Position numbers and translations under genes: made by a program
The notes under the pieces: generated by a model
What the model saw: only the letters and a program-made list of their open reading frames with translations
Told to the model about the DNA's origin: nothing
The model's database searches: none
Shown here: in pieces, positions 41,983 through 52,237 of the stretch
How the letters are laid out: every line of letters starts with the position of its first letter
Numbering within the stretch: the first letter of the stretch is position 1
Assembly: GCF_001673535.1 (NCBI RefSeq)
Contig: NZ_LZLY01000133.1
Span: 58,900-122,899 of the forward strand
Length of the DNA: 64,000 nucleotides
Direction: 5' to 3'
From: Mycobacterium sp. 1081908.1
GTDB lineage: Bacteria > Actinomycetota > Actinomycetes > Mycobacteriales > Mycobacteriaceae

Positions 41983-44956
41983 GCGAAACGTCCACCTTCT
42001 GTGCTGTGTCGGAGCGCACGTCGGCGCCCTCGAGTTGTTCGACAAGTTCGGCGCCGGTGATGTCGCCCATCAGCGTCGCCAGGGGCACCGTCCGGCCGAT
42101 AATCCGTTTGAGGCGCTTGCGCAGGTCCAGCGCCAGCATCGAATCGACGCCCAGATCGAAAAGCGATTCCCCGAGCTGCAATTCGCTCGGCCGCTCGATC
42201 CCGAGCACGGCCGCCAATTGGCCGCGCACCGCATCGACGACCGGCAGCGCCGTGGCGTTGTCGCGGTGTTCGGACCGCCTGGCGTCCAGGAAGATTCGCA
42301 GCCGGGCCGCGTCGGCCGAGAACACCAGCGGGTCGTCTGGCCAGTCGCGCAGGCTCGCCTCTATCGCGTCGCGCGGCGACATCGGGCGCAGACCGGAGCG
42401 CTCGATGTTTTCCAGCTCGGCCGCATCCACGATGCCCCGGCCCGATTCGCTGTCGCGCGGCGGTTGCCACAGGCCCCATCTCACCGCCACGCAGTGTCGG
42501 CCCGCGGCGCGCAGCTCGGCGGCCATCACGTCCAGCAGGCGGTTGGCCGCCGAGTAGGCGGCGTGCCCCCGTCCGCCCCACAGCCCGGATACCGACGAGC
42601 ACAACAGCGTTCGCGCGCCGGGGCGGACCGGCCACAGTTCGATAAGGTGGGCCAGGCCGCCGACCTTGGCGGCGAACGCGCCGGCGAGGGTGGCCTCCGT
42701 CAGGCCTGCAGCGCCGCCGAAGCCGGCGCTGCCCGCCGCATGCACGATCAACGACGCGCCGTCGATGCCGTATTTCGCTGCGGTGAGCGCCAATTGGGCC
42801 GGGTCGGTGATGTCGCACGGCGCGGACACCAGCTCGGTCCCGTATCGGGTCGCCCACGCCTTCAGCAGCCCGGGATCCGCGGAGCGGCGGCTCAGGAGGA
42901 CGATGCGCCGCGCGCCGCGCTCGGCGAGATGGCGGGCGTAGTGCAGGCCGATGGCGCCGGCACCGCCGGTGATGACGACGTCGTCGAGGACGCTGGAGTC
43001 AAGTGGCCATTGCGCGGCGGCGGGTGCGTCGCGGAACGAGCGCTCGAACAACGCCTGCCCCCGCAGCGCGACGTCGCCGGCGCCGGACAGCACCGCGTCG
43101 ACGGCGGCGGGCGTCAGCTCCCACGACGGCAGGTCCAGGTGGGTGAAAGTCAGTTCCGGGTGGTCGAATCCGGCACTGCGGTGCATCGCGGCCAGCGCCG
43201 CATGGGCGGCCGACGGGGACGCGTCGTGCGGGCCGACGCGATCGGCGGCGACGGTGACCAGGCAGACCGTGTGGCAGCGGGGCCCCAATGCGTTCGCGTA
43301 GTCGAGCAGGCCGGCCCCGGCCAGGCCCGCGAGGGCCTCGGCGGCCCGGTGGGCGCCTGCGGCGTCGACGACCGGCGCGATCACCGCGACGATCTCCGCG
43401 TCCCGCGGCGGGCTGAGGTCGGCGGCGGGATGGGCCTCGATCGCCGCGCGCAGCGGCCCAGCCAGCGGGGTTTCGGCCCCGATCCCGATCACCGCGACCG
43501 GCGCCGGCGGGCCCGCGGCCGGCGCGGGCGGTGCCGCCCGCTCCCAGTGCTCCAGCACGATTTCGGGCCCCGGGGCCGGTCCGCCTACGGCAGGCAGCGG
43601 CGCGGGGTGGGCCCACATCGGGATTGCGCGCATCGGCGCGTTCGGGAATCCTGGCAGGCCAACCTCGCCGGGGGCCGGACCGTCCAGGTAGTCGGACCAG
43701 GGGTAGCCCGGGTCGGCCACCGCCGCGGTGACGATGTTCGCCGACAGCGCCTCGATCACCGGCTCGTCGCGGTGAGCCGAGCCGACCAGCACCGCCGGGC
43801 CGTCGGGCAGGTCGGTCTCGAAGACCTGGCCGATCGTGAACAACAGCGCCGGGTGGGCCGAGAGCTCGATGAACGACCCAGCGCCGCAACGGATTGCCGA
43901 CGCGAACGCGCGGTCCAGTCGAACCGTGTCGCGCAGGTTTGCATACCAGTAGTCGCCGAAGGGCTCGTCGGGTGCCACGACGTCGCCGGTGGCGCCGCCG
44001 ATGAATTGCACGGGGGCCTCGGTGAATTCGGAGGCGGGCAGCCGCGCAGCGAATTCGTCGCGGAGCGGCTCGAGCACGCTGGCGTGCCCGGGGAAGCCCG
44101 CGGTGATCTCGCGGGCGAACTGACCGGCGGAGCGAACCTTGTCCGCGATCGCCAGCACCGCTTCGCGTTCGCCCGACACCGCCACGGTGGAGGCGGAGTG
44201 CACCACCGAGAGCTCCACCCAGCCGTCCGCCGCCGCGATCAGCGCCCCGGCCGCCTCGGCGCCGACGCCCAGCGTGGCCATCGCGTAGCGATCCGGAAGG
44301 CGCTCCACCACGCCGGCCCGGGCCGAGACGATAGCCACGGCGTCCTGCAGGGTGATGACGCCGGCGATGAGGGCCGCGGCGACCTCGCCGAGGCTCTGGC
44401 CGACGGTGAGATCGGGAAGGACGCCGCACGACCGCCAAACCTGTGCCAGCGCGAAAGCGTGGACGAATTGCGCGCCCTGCACCTCGATTTCGGAGAAGGC
44501 CTGCGCGTCGGCTTCGACCGTCAGGTAGCGCAACGGCGACGCGTGGCCGGCGGCCTCGAACGCCGCGACGCACTCGGCGGCCGCCGCCCGATAGGCCGGA
44601 AGCGCCCGGTACGCGGCGGCGCCCATGCCCGCCCAATGGACACCCTGACCGGGAACCACGAAGGCCTGCCGCGGGGCCGACTCCAACGCCGACCGGGCGA
44701 CCAGCGGATGCTCGCGCCCCGCCGCCAGCGCGCGCAGCCCGCCGATCAGCTCAGGGCGGTCCGCGGCGCGCAGCGCCGCACGGTGCCGGCGCACCCGTCG
44801 GGTCCCGCCCAGCTGACGGGCCACCTGGGCCACGGTCGTTTCCGGACGGCGCTCGAGGTAGTCGGCGATCGCGCCGGCGTCCGCGGCAACGAGTTCGTCG
44901 GCGTGCGCGCTGAGCAGCACCGGGACGCGACCGTCGGGCAGTCGTTTAAGGGGCAT
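41975..44956 (-). CDS. mbtD: Mycobactin polyketide synthase MbtD (AT-KR-ACP)
   Basis: 993 residues. An acyltransferase domain (about 97-400) has FVVPGQGVHWAGMG and the nucleophile elbow GQSLGE (Ser188). A ketoreductase (about 655-850) has DVVITGGAGAIGLHYARHLA. An acyl carrier domain near the end has ESLFDLGVDSMLALDLRKRL. It lacks a ketosynthase, which is supplied by the separate mbtC just upstream; together they add the beta-hydroxy acid unit of mycobactin. It overlaps mbtC by 11 bases and mbtE by 8. Confidence 0.95.
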   Translation of the reverse strand: MPLKRLPDGRVPVLLSAHADELVAADAGAIADYLERRPETTVAQVARQLGGTRRVRRHRAALRAADRPELIGGLRALAAGREHPLVARSALESAPRQAFVVPGQGVHWAGMGAAAYRALPAYRAAAAECVAAFEAAGHASPLRYLTVEADAQAFSEIEVQGAQFVHAFALAQVWRSCGVLPDLTVGQSLGEVAAALIAGVITLQDAVAIVSARAGVVERLPDRYAMATLGVGAEAAGALIAAADGWVELSVVHSASTVAVSGEREAVLAIADKVRSAGQFAREITAGFPGHASVLEPLRDEFAARLPASEFTEAPVQFIGGATGDVVAPDEPFGDYWYANLRDTVRLDRAFASAIRCGAGSFIELSAHPALLFTIGQVFETDLPDGPAVLVGSAHRDEPVIEALSANIVTAAVADPGYPWSDYLDGPAPGEVGLPGFPNAPMRAIPMWAHPAPLPAVGGPAPGPEIVLEHWERAAPPAPAAGPPAPVAVIGIGAETPLAGPLRAAIEAHPAADLSPPRDAEIVAVIAPVVDAAGAHRAAEALAGLAGAGLLDYANALGPRCHTVCLVTVAADRVGPHDASPSAAHAALAAMHRSAGFDHPELTFTHLDLPSWELTPAAVDAVLSGAGDVALRGQALFERSFRDAPAAAQWPLDSSVLDDVVITGGAGAIGLHYARHLAERGARRIVLLSRRSADPGLLKAWATRYGTELVSAPCDITDPAQLALTAAKYGIDGASLIVHAAGSAGFGGAAGLTEATLAGAFAAKVGGLAHLIELWPVRPGARTLLCSSVSGLWGGRGHAAYSAANRLLDVMAAELRAAGRHCVAVRWGLWQPPRDSESGRGIVDAAELENIERSGLRPMSPRDAIEASLRDWPDDPLVFSADAARLRIFLDARRSEHRDNATALPVVDAVRGQLAAVLGIERPSELQLGESLFDLGVDSMLALDLRKRLKRIIGRTVPLATLMGDITGAELVEQLEGADVRSDTAQKVDVSRD

Positions 44957-46259
44957 CCGGCGACCCGTTGTCCGGCATCGAGACGATCACATGGGTATTG
45001 GTGCCGCTCATCCCGAACGCGGATACCGCCGCGGTTCGCCACCCATTGACGGCGCGCCACGGCGTCAGTTTGTCGGCCAACCGCAAACCCTGACTCTCCC
45101 AGTCGATTTCGCGACTGGGCTCGTCGACGTGCAGGGTCGGGGCCACGGCGGCGTGTTCGGCGGACAGGATCACCTTGGCGAGGCCCAGCCCGCCGGCGGC
45201 GGCCTGGGCATGACCGATGTTGGACTTGACCGAGCCCAAGAACGGTCCCCGCCCGGGCGGCGCGGTCCCGTAACTGGCCGCCAACGCGCACAGTTCCGTC
45301 CGGTCACCGAGCCGGGTTCCGGTGGCGTGCCCCTCGACCATCCCGACGTCGGCGGGCTCGACCCCGGCCTGCGCGATCGCGCGCCGAAACAGCCGCAGTT
45401 GCGCGTCACCGCTGGGCGCCATCAGCCCGTTGCTGCGCCCGTCGGAGTTCAGGCAGCTGGCGCGCACCTCGGCGAGGATGCGGCGCCCGTCGGCCACCGC
45501 GCGGGACCGGCGCTGAAGCACGAACATGGCCGCCCCCTCCGCCCAGACGGTTCCGCTGGCGAGCGCGCTGTACGGTCGGCAACGGCCGTCATCGGACAGC
45601 GCGTGTTTCGAGGAGAACTCGACGAAATAGCCCGGGGTGCCCATCACACACACGGCGCCGGCGAGCGCAAGGTCGCAATCGCCGGCCCGGATCGCCTGCA
45701 CCGCCGTGTGAAACGCCGCGAGCGCCGACGAGCAGGCGGTGTCTATGGTCAGCGCCGGCCCGGCCAGGTCGAGCGTGTAGGCGATGCGCCCCGAGATCAC
45801 CCCCAGCGACGTCCCGGTGATCAAATGCCCACTGTGGTCGGAGAATTCGGAAAGGGCGGGGCCGTATTCCAACGTGGAGGCGCCGACATAACAGCCGACA
45901 TCGTGACCGGCCAGGTCGTCGGGGTTGATGCCGCTGTTCTCCACGCTCCGCCACGCGACGCGCAGCCCGACCCGCTGCTGCGGGTCCATGGCCGTCGCTT
46001 CCCGTCGTGAGATCCCGAAGAACTCCGGGTCGAATGTCGTTGCGCTGGCGAGGAATCCCCCAAGGTCGTGGATGGGTTTGAAGCCGTCCCGCCGGGACCC
46101 GTCGAACAGCTCGCGGAGCGCCCAGCCCCGATCGGTGGGGAACGGGCCCAGCGCCTCCCGCTGTTCGGACAGCAACGCCCAGAAATCGTCGGCGGTTTCC
46201 ACCCCGCCGGGCGCCTCGAGCGCGAACCCGACGATGACGACCGGGTCGCTATCGGACAT
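44946..46259 (-). CDS. mbtC: Mycobactin polyketide synthase MbtC (stand-alone ketosynthase)
   Basis: 437 residues. Complete catalytic triad: Cys176 in TIDTACSSALAAF, His312 in VEGHATGTRLGD, His351 in VKSNIGHAQAA. It condenses the malonyl-type extender loaded on MbtD. The start MSDSDPVVIVGFALEAPGGV is typical for the family. Overlap of 11 bases with both mbtB and mbtD shows tight coupling. It corresponds to Rv2382c. Confidence 0.96.
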   Translation of the reverse strand: MSDSDPVVIVGFALEAPGGVETADDFWALLSEQREALGPFPTDRGWALRELFDGSRRDGFKPIHDLGGFLASATTFDPEFFGISRREATAMDPQQRVGLRVAWRSVENSGINPDDLAGHDVGCYVGASTLEYGPALSEFSDHSGHLITGTSLGVISGRIAYTLDLAGPALTIDTACSSALAAFHTAVQAIRAGDCDLALAGAVCVMGTPGYFVEFSSKHALSDDGRCRPYSALASGTVWAEGAAMFVLQRRSRAVADGRRILAEVRASCLNSDGRSNGLMAPSGDAQLRLFRRAIAQAGVEPADVGMVEGHATGTRLGDRTELCALAASYGTAPPGRGPFLGSVKSNIGHAQAAAGGLGLAKVILSAEHAAVAPTLHVDEPSREIDWESQGLRLADKLTPWRAVNGWRTAAVSAFGMSGTNTHVIVSMPDNGSPDAP

Positions 46260-49200
46260 CGGCGCTCACCATCCGGGCCACCGCGTCGAGGTGATCGGCG
46301 AGGTAGAAGTGGCCGCCCTCGAATTCCGTCACCGTGAATCGGCCGGATGTGTGGGTTTCCCAGTGGGCCAGGGTGTCCCGGCTGATCCGGTGGTCGCGAT
46401 CGCCACCGACCGCGTGGATGTCGGCGGCGATGCGCACGTCCGGGCCGCACGAGTAGGCGTTCAGGGCGCGGTAGTCGGCCTGCACCGCCTGCACCAGGAG
46501 CTCGACGAATTCTTCGTCGCCCAGCAGCTCCGGATCGGTGCCGCCGAGATCGATCATGTCCGCCAGCACCCCGCTGTCGCTGGTCGGCAGCGGCCCGTAC
46601 GCTTCCACCGTCGACGGGGCCTGCCCGGCGGAGGCCCACAGGACGCGCACCGGCACTCCGTTGCGTTCGGCGATCCGGGCGAACTCGAACGCGACCACGG
46701 CCCCCATGCAGTGGCCGAACAGGGTCAGCGGAGCCGCCGAGTTCCAGTCGCCGGCCTCGAACAACTCCAGCGCCAGCGCATCGATGCTCTCGGCCGCCGG
46801 ATGCTTCCGCCGGTCGGCGCGCTGCGGGTACTGCACCACGAATGCGTCGACATCGTTGGCCGACAACGCCTTAGCCAGCGACCGGTACGCCGCGGCGGCG
46901 CCGCCGGCGTGCGGGAAGACGACCACCGACCCGCGCGCGGTGCCGGTGGTGAACCGCTTGACCCAGGGCTTGAACTCCCGTCGCGCCGGCGCGGGCGCGG
47001 AGTCGAGCGCCGACAACACGTCGACGCTCGACATGTCCGCGATCTCCAGGTACACCTCGGCCACCTGCTCGAGCCGGCCGCCGTTGGCCTCCCGGCCGGT
47101 CAGCAGCTGGGCGAGCGTTGCGACGGTGCGGGCGGCGAAGACGTCGGCGACCATCACGCTCGGCGAGTCGAGCCACTGGCGGATGCCGACGACGGCCTGC
47201 GTCGCCAGCACGGAATCGCCACCGAGGGAGAAGAAGTCGTCGTGCACGCCCACCGCATCGGCGTCACGGTCGAGCAAGTCCGCGATGATGTGGCGCAGCG
47301 CCCGTTCCAGTCGCGTCCGCGGGGCCTGGTAGGGCGCGGACGCGTCGCCGGCGTCGACCGCCGCGGCCAGCTGGCGGCCGACCGCGCGCCGGTCGATTTT
47401 GCCGCCGTCGGTGAACGGGATGCGGTCGGTCAGCGATACGTGCTGCGGAACCATGTGCGCGGGAACGAGATCGGCCAGAAGCTCGCGGATCCGCTGTGCG
47501 GTCAGCGCGGCGTCGTCGAGACGGACGGCCGCGGCCAGCACGTCGGTGCCGCCGGAGCCGGGCACCAGGGCGGCCACGGCCGCGCGCACACCGGGAACCC
47601 GGCGCAGCGCGGCCTCGATCTCGCCGAGTTCGACGCGATACCCGCTGACCTTGATCCGGTGGTCGGCGCGGCCGACGAACTCGAGGGTGCCGTCCGGCCA
47701 GTAGCGCGCCAGATCGCCGGTGCGATACCAGGTTCGGCCGTCGTGGACGACGAAGCGCTCGGCGGTCAGCTCGGGACGCCCGCGATAACCCCGGGCGATG
47801 CCGCGTCCGGACACCCACAGCTCACCGGGCACCCAGTCGGGGCAGTCGGCGCCGGTGTCGCCGACGACGCGGCAGGCGATGTTGGGAAACGGCTTGCCGT
47901 AGGGCACCGCGGTCCAGTCGTCGGGCATGTCGGCGTCGACCTCGAAAATGGTTGCGTGGACCGCCGTCTCGGTGGCGCCGCCCAGCCCGGCGAAGCGCAC
48001 GCGCGGCGCCCGCGCCTGCAGCCGTCGGGCCAGGCCGGGGCGCACCCAGTCGCCGCCGGTGGCGACGACCCGCAGCGACGACAGGCGCCCCGCCTCGACC
48101 TCGGCCAGCATCTCCAGCCAGCCGGGCAGGAAGTTGAGCACCGTGACCTGGTGGGCGTCGATGAGCCGGGCCCACGCATCGGGATCGCGTCGCTGCGCCT
48201 CGTCGACCACAACGATCGCGCCGCCGGCCCGCAGGGTGGCGAAGATGTCGAGCACCGACAGGTCGCATTCCAGCGTCGAGAGAAGCAGGCACCGATCCGC
48301 CGCGCCGATATCGAAGTGGCGGGTCAGGAATTCGACCGTGTTCATGGCGCCGTCGTGGGTCAGCTCGACGCCCTTGGGCTCCCCGGTCGAGCCCGACGTG
48401 AACAACACGTAGGCGAGCTCGGCGGGATCCGTTCTGGCAACCGCGAAGTCGGCAATCGCGGGCGCCGCGCCCAGCACGTCCGCGATCACCAGCGCCGGCA
48501 CCGGCACCGGCAGCGGCCGCCCGCCGCACACCAAAGCCAGCCGCACGCCACCGGTCTGCAGGATGCGCTCGGCGCGGTCGCGTGGTTGGTCGACGCCGAT
48601 CGGCAGGTAGACACCGCCGGCGGCCAGGATGCCCAGCAGCGCCGGCAGCTGTTCGGCGGTCTTCGGACCCATCACCGCGACGGTGTCGCCGGCGCCGATC
48701 CCGGCCGCCCGCAACGCCGCGGCCAGCGCCAGCGCCTGCTCGCGCAGCTGCGCGTAGGTGAGTTCACCGGAGCTCGCGAACACGGCGGGCGCGTCGGGTT
48801 GTTGCTCGGCCCGCCGAAAGAACCCGTCGTGCAGGGCTTCCCCGCTCGGCGCGGCGCTGCGGCCGTTGACCGCCTCGCGCACCGCGCGTTGCCCGTCCGG
48901 CAGCGCGGCCGGCGCGGCCACGTTCCAGGCGTCGTCGCTGGACGCCAACCGCAGCAGTTCGTCGATGTGGTGGGCGAACATCGCGTCGATGACGCCCGGC
49001 GCGAAGACACCGTCGCGCACGTCCCAGTTCACCAGCACCCCGCCGTCGAACTCGGTGACCTGCGCATCGAGCAGCACCTGCGGGCCCTGGGAGATGATCC
49101 AGGCGGGTGCGCCGAATTGCGTTGTGACGTCGGCGCTGAACAGTTCCCCGAGGCCCAGCGCGCTGGTGAAGACCACCGGCGCCAGGACCTGGGTGCCGCG

Positions 49201-50484
49201 GTGCCGGCTGAGATCGCGCAGCACCGACAGCCCGGGATAGGAGGAATGCGCCGCGGCGTCCCGCATCGCGTCCTGCACCGCGCGGGCCCGCGCCGCCGGG
49301 GTGTCGGCACCCGCCAGGTCGACATCGAGCAGCAGCGACGAGGTGAAGTCGCCGACCAACTTCTCGACGTCGGCGTGCAGGGCCTGGCGCCCGAACAGGG
49401 GCACATTCAGCAGGAACCGCGGCGAGGACCAGCGGGCCAGCGCGTCGGCGAAGGCCGCGGCCAGCGTCATCGCCGGGGTGATGCCCCGGGCGCGGGCCCG
49501 GGCGAACAGCGCGTCGCGGGTCGCCGGGTCCAGCCAGTGCCAGCGTCGGGTGCTGGTGTGCGAGTCGCGCCCGCCGGTCGACGGCGGCGCCGGCGGGTCC
49601 GGCAGGCGGGGGATGCGCTCGGCCCACCAATCCCGGTCGGCGTCGCGCTGCGGCTGGGGTTGCGCCTCCTCGCGCGCGACGGCCAGGCGGTATTCGCGGT
49701 AGCTGTAACCCAATTCGGGCAGCTCCCGGCCGAGATAGAGGGCGGCCAGGTCGGCCATCAGGGTGCGATAGCTCATCGCGTCGGCGGCCTGCATGTCCAG
49801 ATCGACATGCAGCCGGGAACGCCCGTCGGGCAGCAGCGTCAACGCGAGCTCGAACACCGCGCCGTCGAGCTGTTGGTGCGATTTGGCCTCGCGGAGGGCC
49901 GCCAGCCGCGGCTCGACCAGGTCCCGACGGTCGCGCAGGTCCTCCACCGTGACGGGGAAATCCCCGCATTCGTCGGCCGGAGCGATGCGTTGCGTGCCGT
50001 CGGGCAGGAACCGCACCCGCAGCATCGGGTGGCGCAGCGCCAGCAGGTTGGCCGCCGCGCGCAGGCGGTCCGGGTCGATCGGGCCGCCGTCGAACTCGAC
50101 GTACAGGTGCCCGGCCACGCCCCCGAACTGCTGGTTGTCCTGGCGGCCGACCCACATCGCGTGTTGCATCGGAGCCAGCGGAAAGGGCTCGCCCGCCCCG
50201 GACGGCTCGGCGTCGACGGCCGGCCCCGGGTCTTCGGCGCCCGGTTGCGCCGGGCTCGCCGCCACCAGCTCGGACCAGGCCTCGATCGTCGGCGCCGCGG
50301 CCAGGGCGGCGAAATCGACGGCGATGCCCTGGCGGCGCCAGCGACCGGCGAGCGTCATCATCCGGATGGAGTCCAGGCCCTGGCCGATGAGGTTGCTAGC
50401 CGGGTGAATCGCGTCGGCACCCACGCCGAGCAGCTCGGCGACCTCCGCGCGGATGTCCTCCGAGCACGCCGGGGCATGCACCAC
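46249..50484 (-). CDS. mbtB: Mycobactin synthetase MbtB (phenyloxazoline synthase)
   Basis: Joins salicylate to serine (or threonine) and cyclises to the oxazoline. 1411 residues from GTG with GGGAGG in front. Domains in order: aryl carrier (GQGLDSIRMM, Ser39), cyclisation domain (about 85-520) with the variant motif DMQAADAMS (DxxxxDxxS), adenylation (about 530-1010, YVLFTSGSTGEPKGVELTHD, YRTGDLARYWPDGTLEFVGR), carrier (SLGGDSVLATQ near 1090), thioesterase (about 1165-1400). The thioesterase elbow is GHCMG, with Cys1259 where Ser is usual. An IdeR-like box lies just upstream of the start. Confidence 0.96.
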   Translation of the reverse strand: MVHAPACSEDIRAEVAELLGVGADAIHPASNLIGQGLDSIRMMTLAGRWRRQGIAVDFAALAAAPTIEAWSELVAASPAQPGAEDPGPAVDAEPSGAGEPFPLAPMQHAMWVGRQDNQQFGGVAGHLYVEFDGGPIDPDRLRAAANLLALRHPMLRVRFLPDGTQRIAPADECGDFPVTVEDLRDRRDLVEPRLAALREAKSHQQLDGAVFELALTLLPDGRSRLHVDLDMQAADAMSYRTLMADLAALYLGRELPELGYSYREYRLAVAREEAQPQPQRDADRDWWAERIPRLPDPPAPPSTGGRDSHTSTRRWHWLDPATRDALFARARARGITPAMTLAAAFADALARWSSPRFLLNVPLFGRQALHADVEKLVGDFTSSLLLDVDLAGADTPAARARAVQDAMRDAAAHSSYPGLSVLRDLSRHRGTQVLAPVVFTSALGLGELFSADVTTQFGAPAWIISQGPQVLLDAQVTEFDGGVLVNWDVRDGVFAPGVIDAMFAHHIDELLRLASSDDAWNVAAPAALPDGQRAVREAVNGRSAAPSGEALHDGFFRRAEQQPDAPAVFASSGELTYAQLREQALALAAALRAAGIGAGDTVAVMGPKTAEQLPALLGILAAGGVYLPIGVDQPRDRAERILQTGGVRLALVCGGRPLPVPVPALVIADVLGAAPAIADFAVARTDPAELAYVLFTSGSTGEPKGVELTHDGAMNTVEFLTRHFDIGAADRCLLLSTLECDLSVLDIFATLRAGGAIVVVDEAQRRDPDAWARLIDAHQVTVLNFLPGWLEMLAEVEAGRLSSLRVVATGGDWVRPGLARRLQARAPRVRFAGLGGATETAVHATIFEVDADMPDDWTAVPYGKPFPNIACRVVGDTGADCPDWVPGELWVSGRGIARGYRGRPELTAERFVVHDGRTWYRTGDLARYWPDGTLEFVGRADHRIKVSGYRVELGEIEAALRRVPGVRAAVAALVPGSGGTDVLAAAVRLDDAALTAQRIRELLADLVPAHMVPQHVSLTDRIPFTDGGKIDRRAVGRQLAAAVDAGDASAPYQAPRTRLERALRHIIADLLDRDADAVGVHDDFFSLGGDSVLATQAVVGIRQWLDSPSVMVADVFAARTVATLAQLLTGREANGGRLEQVAEVYLEIADMSSVDVLSALDSAPAPARREFKPWVKRFTTGTARGSVVVFPHAGGAAAAYRSLAKALSANDVDAFVVQYPQRADRRKHPAAESIDALALELFEAGDWNSAAPLTLFGHCMGAVVAFEFARIAERNGVPVRVLWASAGQAPSTVEAYGPLPTSDSGVLADMIDLGGTDPELLGDEEFVELLVQAVQADYRALNAYSCGPDVRIAADIHAVGGDRDHRISRDTLAHWETHTSGRFTVTEFEGGHFYLADHLDAVARMVSADVR

Positions 50485-50499
50485 GAAATCCTCCCTGAA

Positions 50500-50518
50500 T
50501 TAGCAAAGGCTGCCCTAA
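50500..50518. promoter_or_regulatory. IdeR-like iron box between mbtB and mbtA
   Basis: TTAGCAAAGGCTGCCCTAA agrees with the IdeR consensus TTAGGTTAGGCTAACCTAA at 14 of 19 bases, including both ends. It sits in the 100-base gap between the divergent genes, where one bound dimer pair could repress both when iron is plentiful. Confidence 0.8.
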
Positions 50519-50584
50519 GTTGTTTCGTTACCCTATCCTCATCCCTGCGCCGCCCGCTACCACCCCCCGAGCCCGAGGAGACAG

Positions 50585-52228
50585 ATGGTCCCGAACACGA
50601 TGCGGCCTTCGGCGGGCATGGCGGGATTCGTGCCGTTTCCGGCCGGCCGGGCCGCGTCCTATCGCGCGGCGGGCTACTGGACGGGACGAACCCTGGACAC
50701 GATCCTGACCGAGGCCGCGCGGCGCTGGCCGAACCGGACCGCCGTCGTCGACGCCGCGGGTGATGGCGGTTTCAGCTACGCCGAGCTCGACGAGCGGGCC
50801 GGCCGCGCGGCGGCCGGGCTGCGCCGGCTGGGCGTCGCGCCCGGCGACCGGGTCCTGCTGCAGCTGCCGAACGGCCGCGAATTCGCCGCGGCGCTGTTCG
50901 GGCTGTTGCGGGCCGGGGCGATCCCGGTGATGTGTCTGCCCGGCCATCGGACCGCCGAATTGGGCCACTTCGCCGCGGTCAGCGAGGCGACGGCTCTCGT
51001 GATACCGGCTGCCGCAAACGGTTTCGACTATCCGGAGATGGCGCGTGGGCTCGTCGATGATCACCCGGCGCTCAAGCATGTGATCGTCGACGGCGACCCC
51101 GGGAAGTTCACGGCGTGGACGCAACTGTGCGAACAGGGCACCGTCGACCCGCCGGCCCCGGCGGCCGACCCGGCAATGCCTGCCCTGCTGCTGGTTTCGG
51201 GCGGCACCACCGGCACGCCCAAGCTGATCCCCCGCACCCACGACGACTATGTGTTCAACGCGACCGCCAGCGCCGAGGTCTGCCGGCTGGCCGCGGACGA
51301 CGTCTATCTCGCGGTGCTGCCCGCGGGCCACAACTTCCCGCTGGCCTGTCCGGGCCTGCTGGGCGCCATGTCCGTCGGCGCCACGACGGTGTTCGCCACC
51401 GATCCCAGCCCGGAGGCCGCCTTCGCCGCCATCGCGCGCCACCGCGTGACCGTGACGGCCCTGGTGCCGGCGCTGGCCAAGCTGTGGGCCCAGGCCTGCG
51501 AATGGGAGCCGGTGACCCCGAAGTCGTTGCGGCTCTTGCAGATCGGTGGGGCACGACTGGAGCCGGCCGACGCCCGACTGGTGCGCGCCACGCTGACTCC
51601 GGGCGTGCAGCAGGTGTTCGGAATGGCGGAGGGGCTGTTGAGCTACACCCGGCTGGACGATCCGCCGGAAATCGTCGAGAACACCCAGGGCCGGCCGCTG
51701 TGTGCGGCCGACGAACTGCGCGTCGTCGACGGTGCCGGCGAGCCGGTGGCACCCGGCGAAGAGGGCGAGCTGCTGGTGCGCGGGCCGTACACCCTCAACG
51801 GCTACTTCCGCGCCGAACGCGACAACGAGCGCAGCTTCGATCCCGACGGTTTCTACCGCAGCGGCGACCTCGTCCGCCGCAGGGACGACGGTTATTTGGT
51901 GGTCACCGGCCGGGTCAAGGACGTCATCTGCCGCGCCGGCGAGACCATCGCGGCGGCCGAACTCGAGGAGCACATGCTGAGCCATCCCGCGATCCGTTCG
52001 GCCGCGGCGGTTCCGGTGCCCGATCCGTATCTCGGTGAAAAGATCTGCGCCGCGGTCGTTTTCGCCCGGGAACCGTTGACGCTCGCTGAGCTCAACGCCC
52101 ACCTCGATGCGCGCGGCGTCGCCGCCCACGCCCGGCCCGACATGCTGGTCGGGATGCCGGCGCTGCCCACCACGCCGATCGGAAAGGTCGACAAGAAGGC
52201 GATCGCAGCGCAGCTGGGCGAGGCATAA
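50585..52228 (+). CDS. mbtA: Salicyl-AMP ligase MbtA
   Basis: Activates salicylate as the adenylate and loads it on the aryl carrier domain of MbtB. 547 residues. The ATP loop is LLVSGGTTGTPKLIPRTHDD near 200-220. Other signatures are FGMAEGLLSYTRLDDPPEIV, DGFYRSGDLVRRRDDGYLVV and the C-terminal catalytic lysine region PTTPIGKVDKKAIAAQLGE. GAGGAGACAG precedes the ATG at 50585; later ATGs exist, but this one has the best binding site. It is transcribed away from mbtB past the shared IdeR box. Confidence 0.96.
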   Translation: MVPNTMRPSAGMAGFVPFPAGRAASYRAAGYWTGRTLDTILTEAARRWPNRTAVVDAAGDGGFSYAELDERAGRAAAGLRRLGVAPGDRVLLQLPNGREFAAALFGLLRAGAIPVMCLPGHRTAELGHFAAVSEATALVIPAAANGFDYPEMARGLVDDHPALKHVIVDGDPGKFTAWTQLCEQGTVDPPAPAADPAMPALLLVSGGTTGTPKLIPRTHDDYVFNATASAEVCRLAADDVYLAVLPAGHNFPLACPGLLGAMSVGATTVFATDPSPEAAFAAIARHRVTVTALVPALAKLWAQACEWEPVTPKSLRLLQIGGARLEPADARLVRATLTPGVQQVFGMAEGLLSYTRLDDPPEIVENTQGRPLCAADELRVVDGAGEPVAPGEEGELLVRGPYTLNGYFRAERDNERSFDPDGFYRSGDLVRRRDDGYLVVTGRVKDVICRAGETIAAAELEEHMLSHPAIRSAAAVPVPDPYLGEKICAAVVFAREPLTLAELNAHLDARGVAAHARPDMLVGMPALPTTPIGKVDKKAIAAQLGEA

Positions 52229-52237
52229 GCGCCGCGG

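Noticed and set aside
41888..45049. Open frame of over 1000 codons opposite mbtD
   Set aside because: Antisense shadow of mbtD; no start site and no domain.
45925..50763. Very long open frame (over 1600 codons) on the plus strand
   Set aside because: It lies opposite mbtC and mbtB, whose domains and catalytic residues are clear. It is Arg/Gly/His-rich with no family signature, as expected for the antisense frame of high-GC coding DNA.
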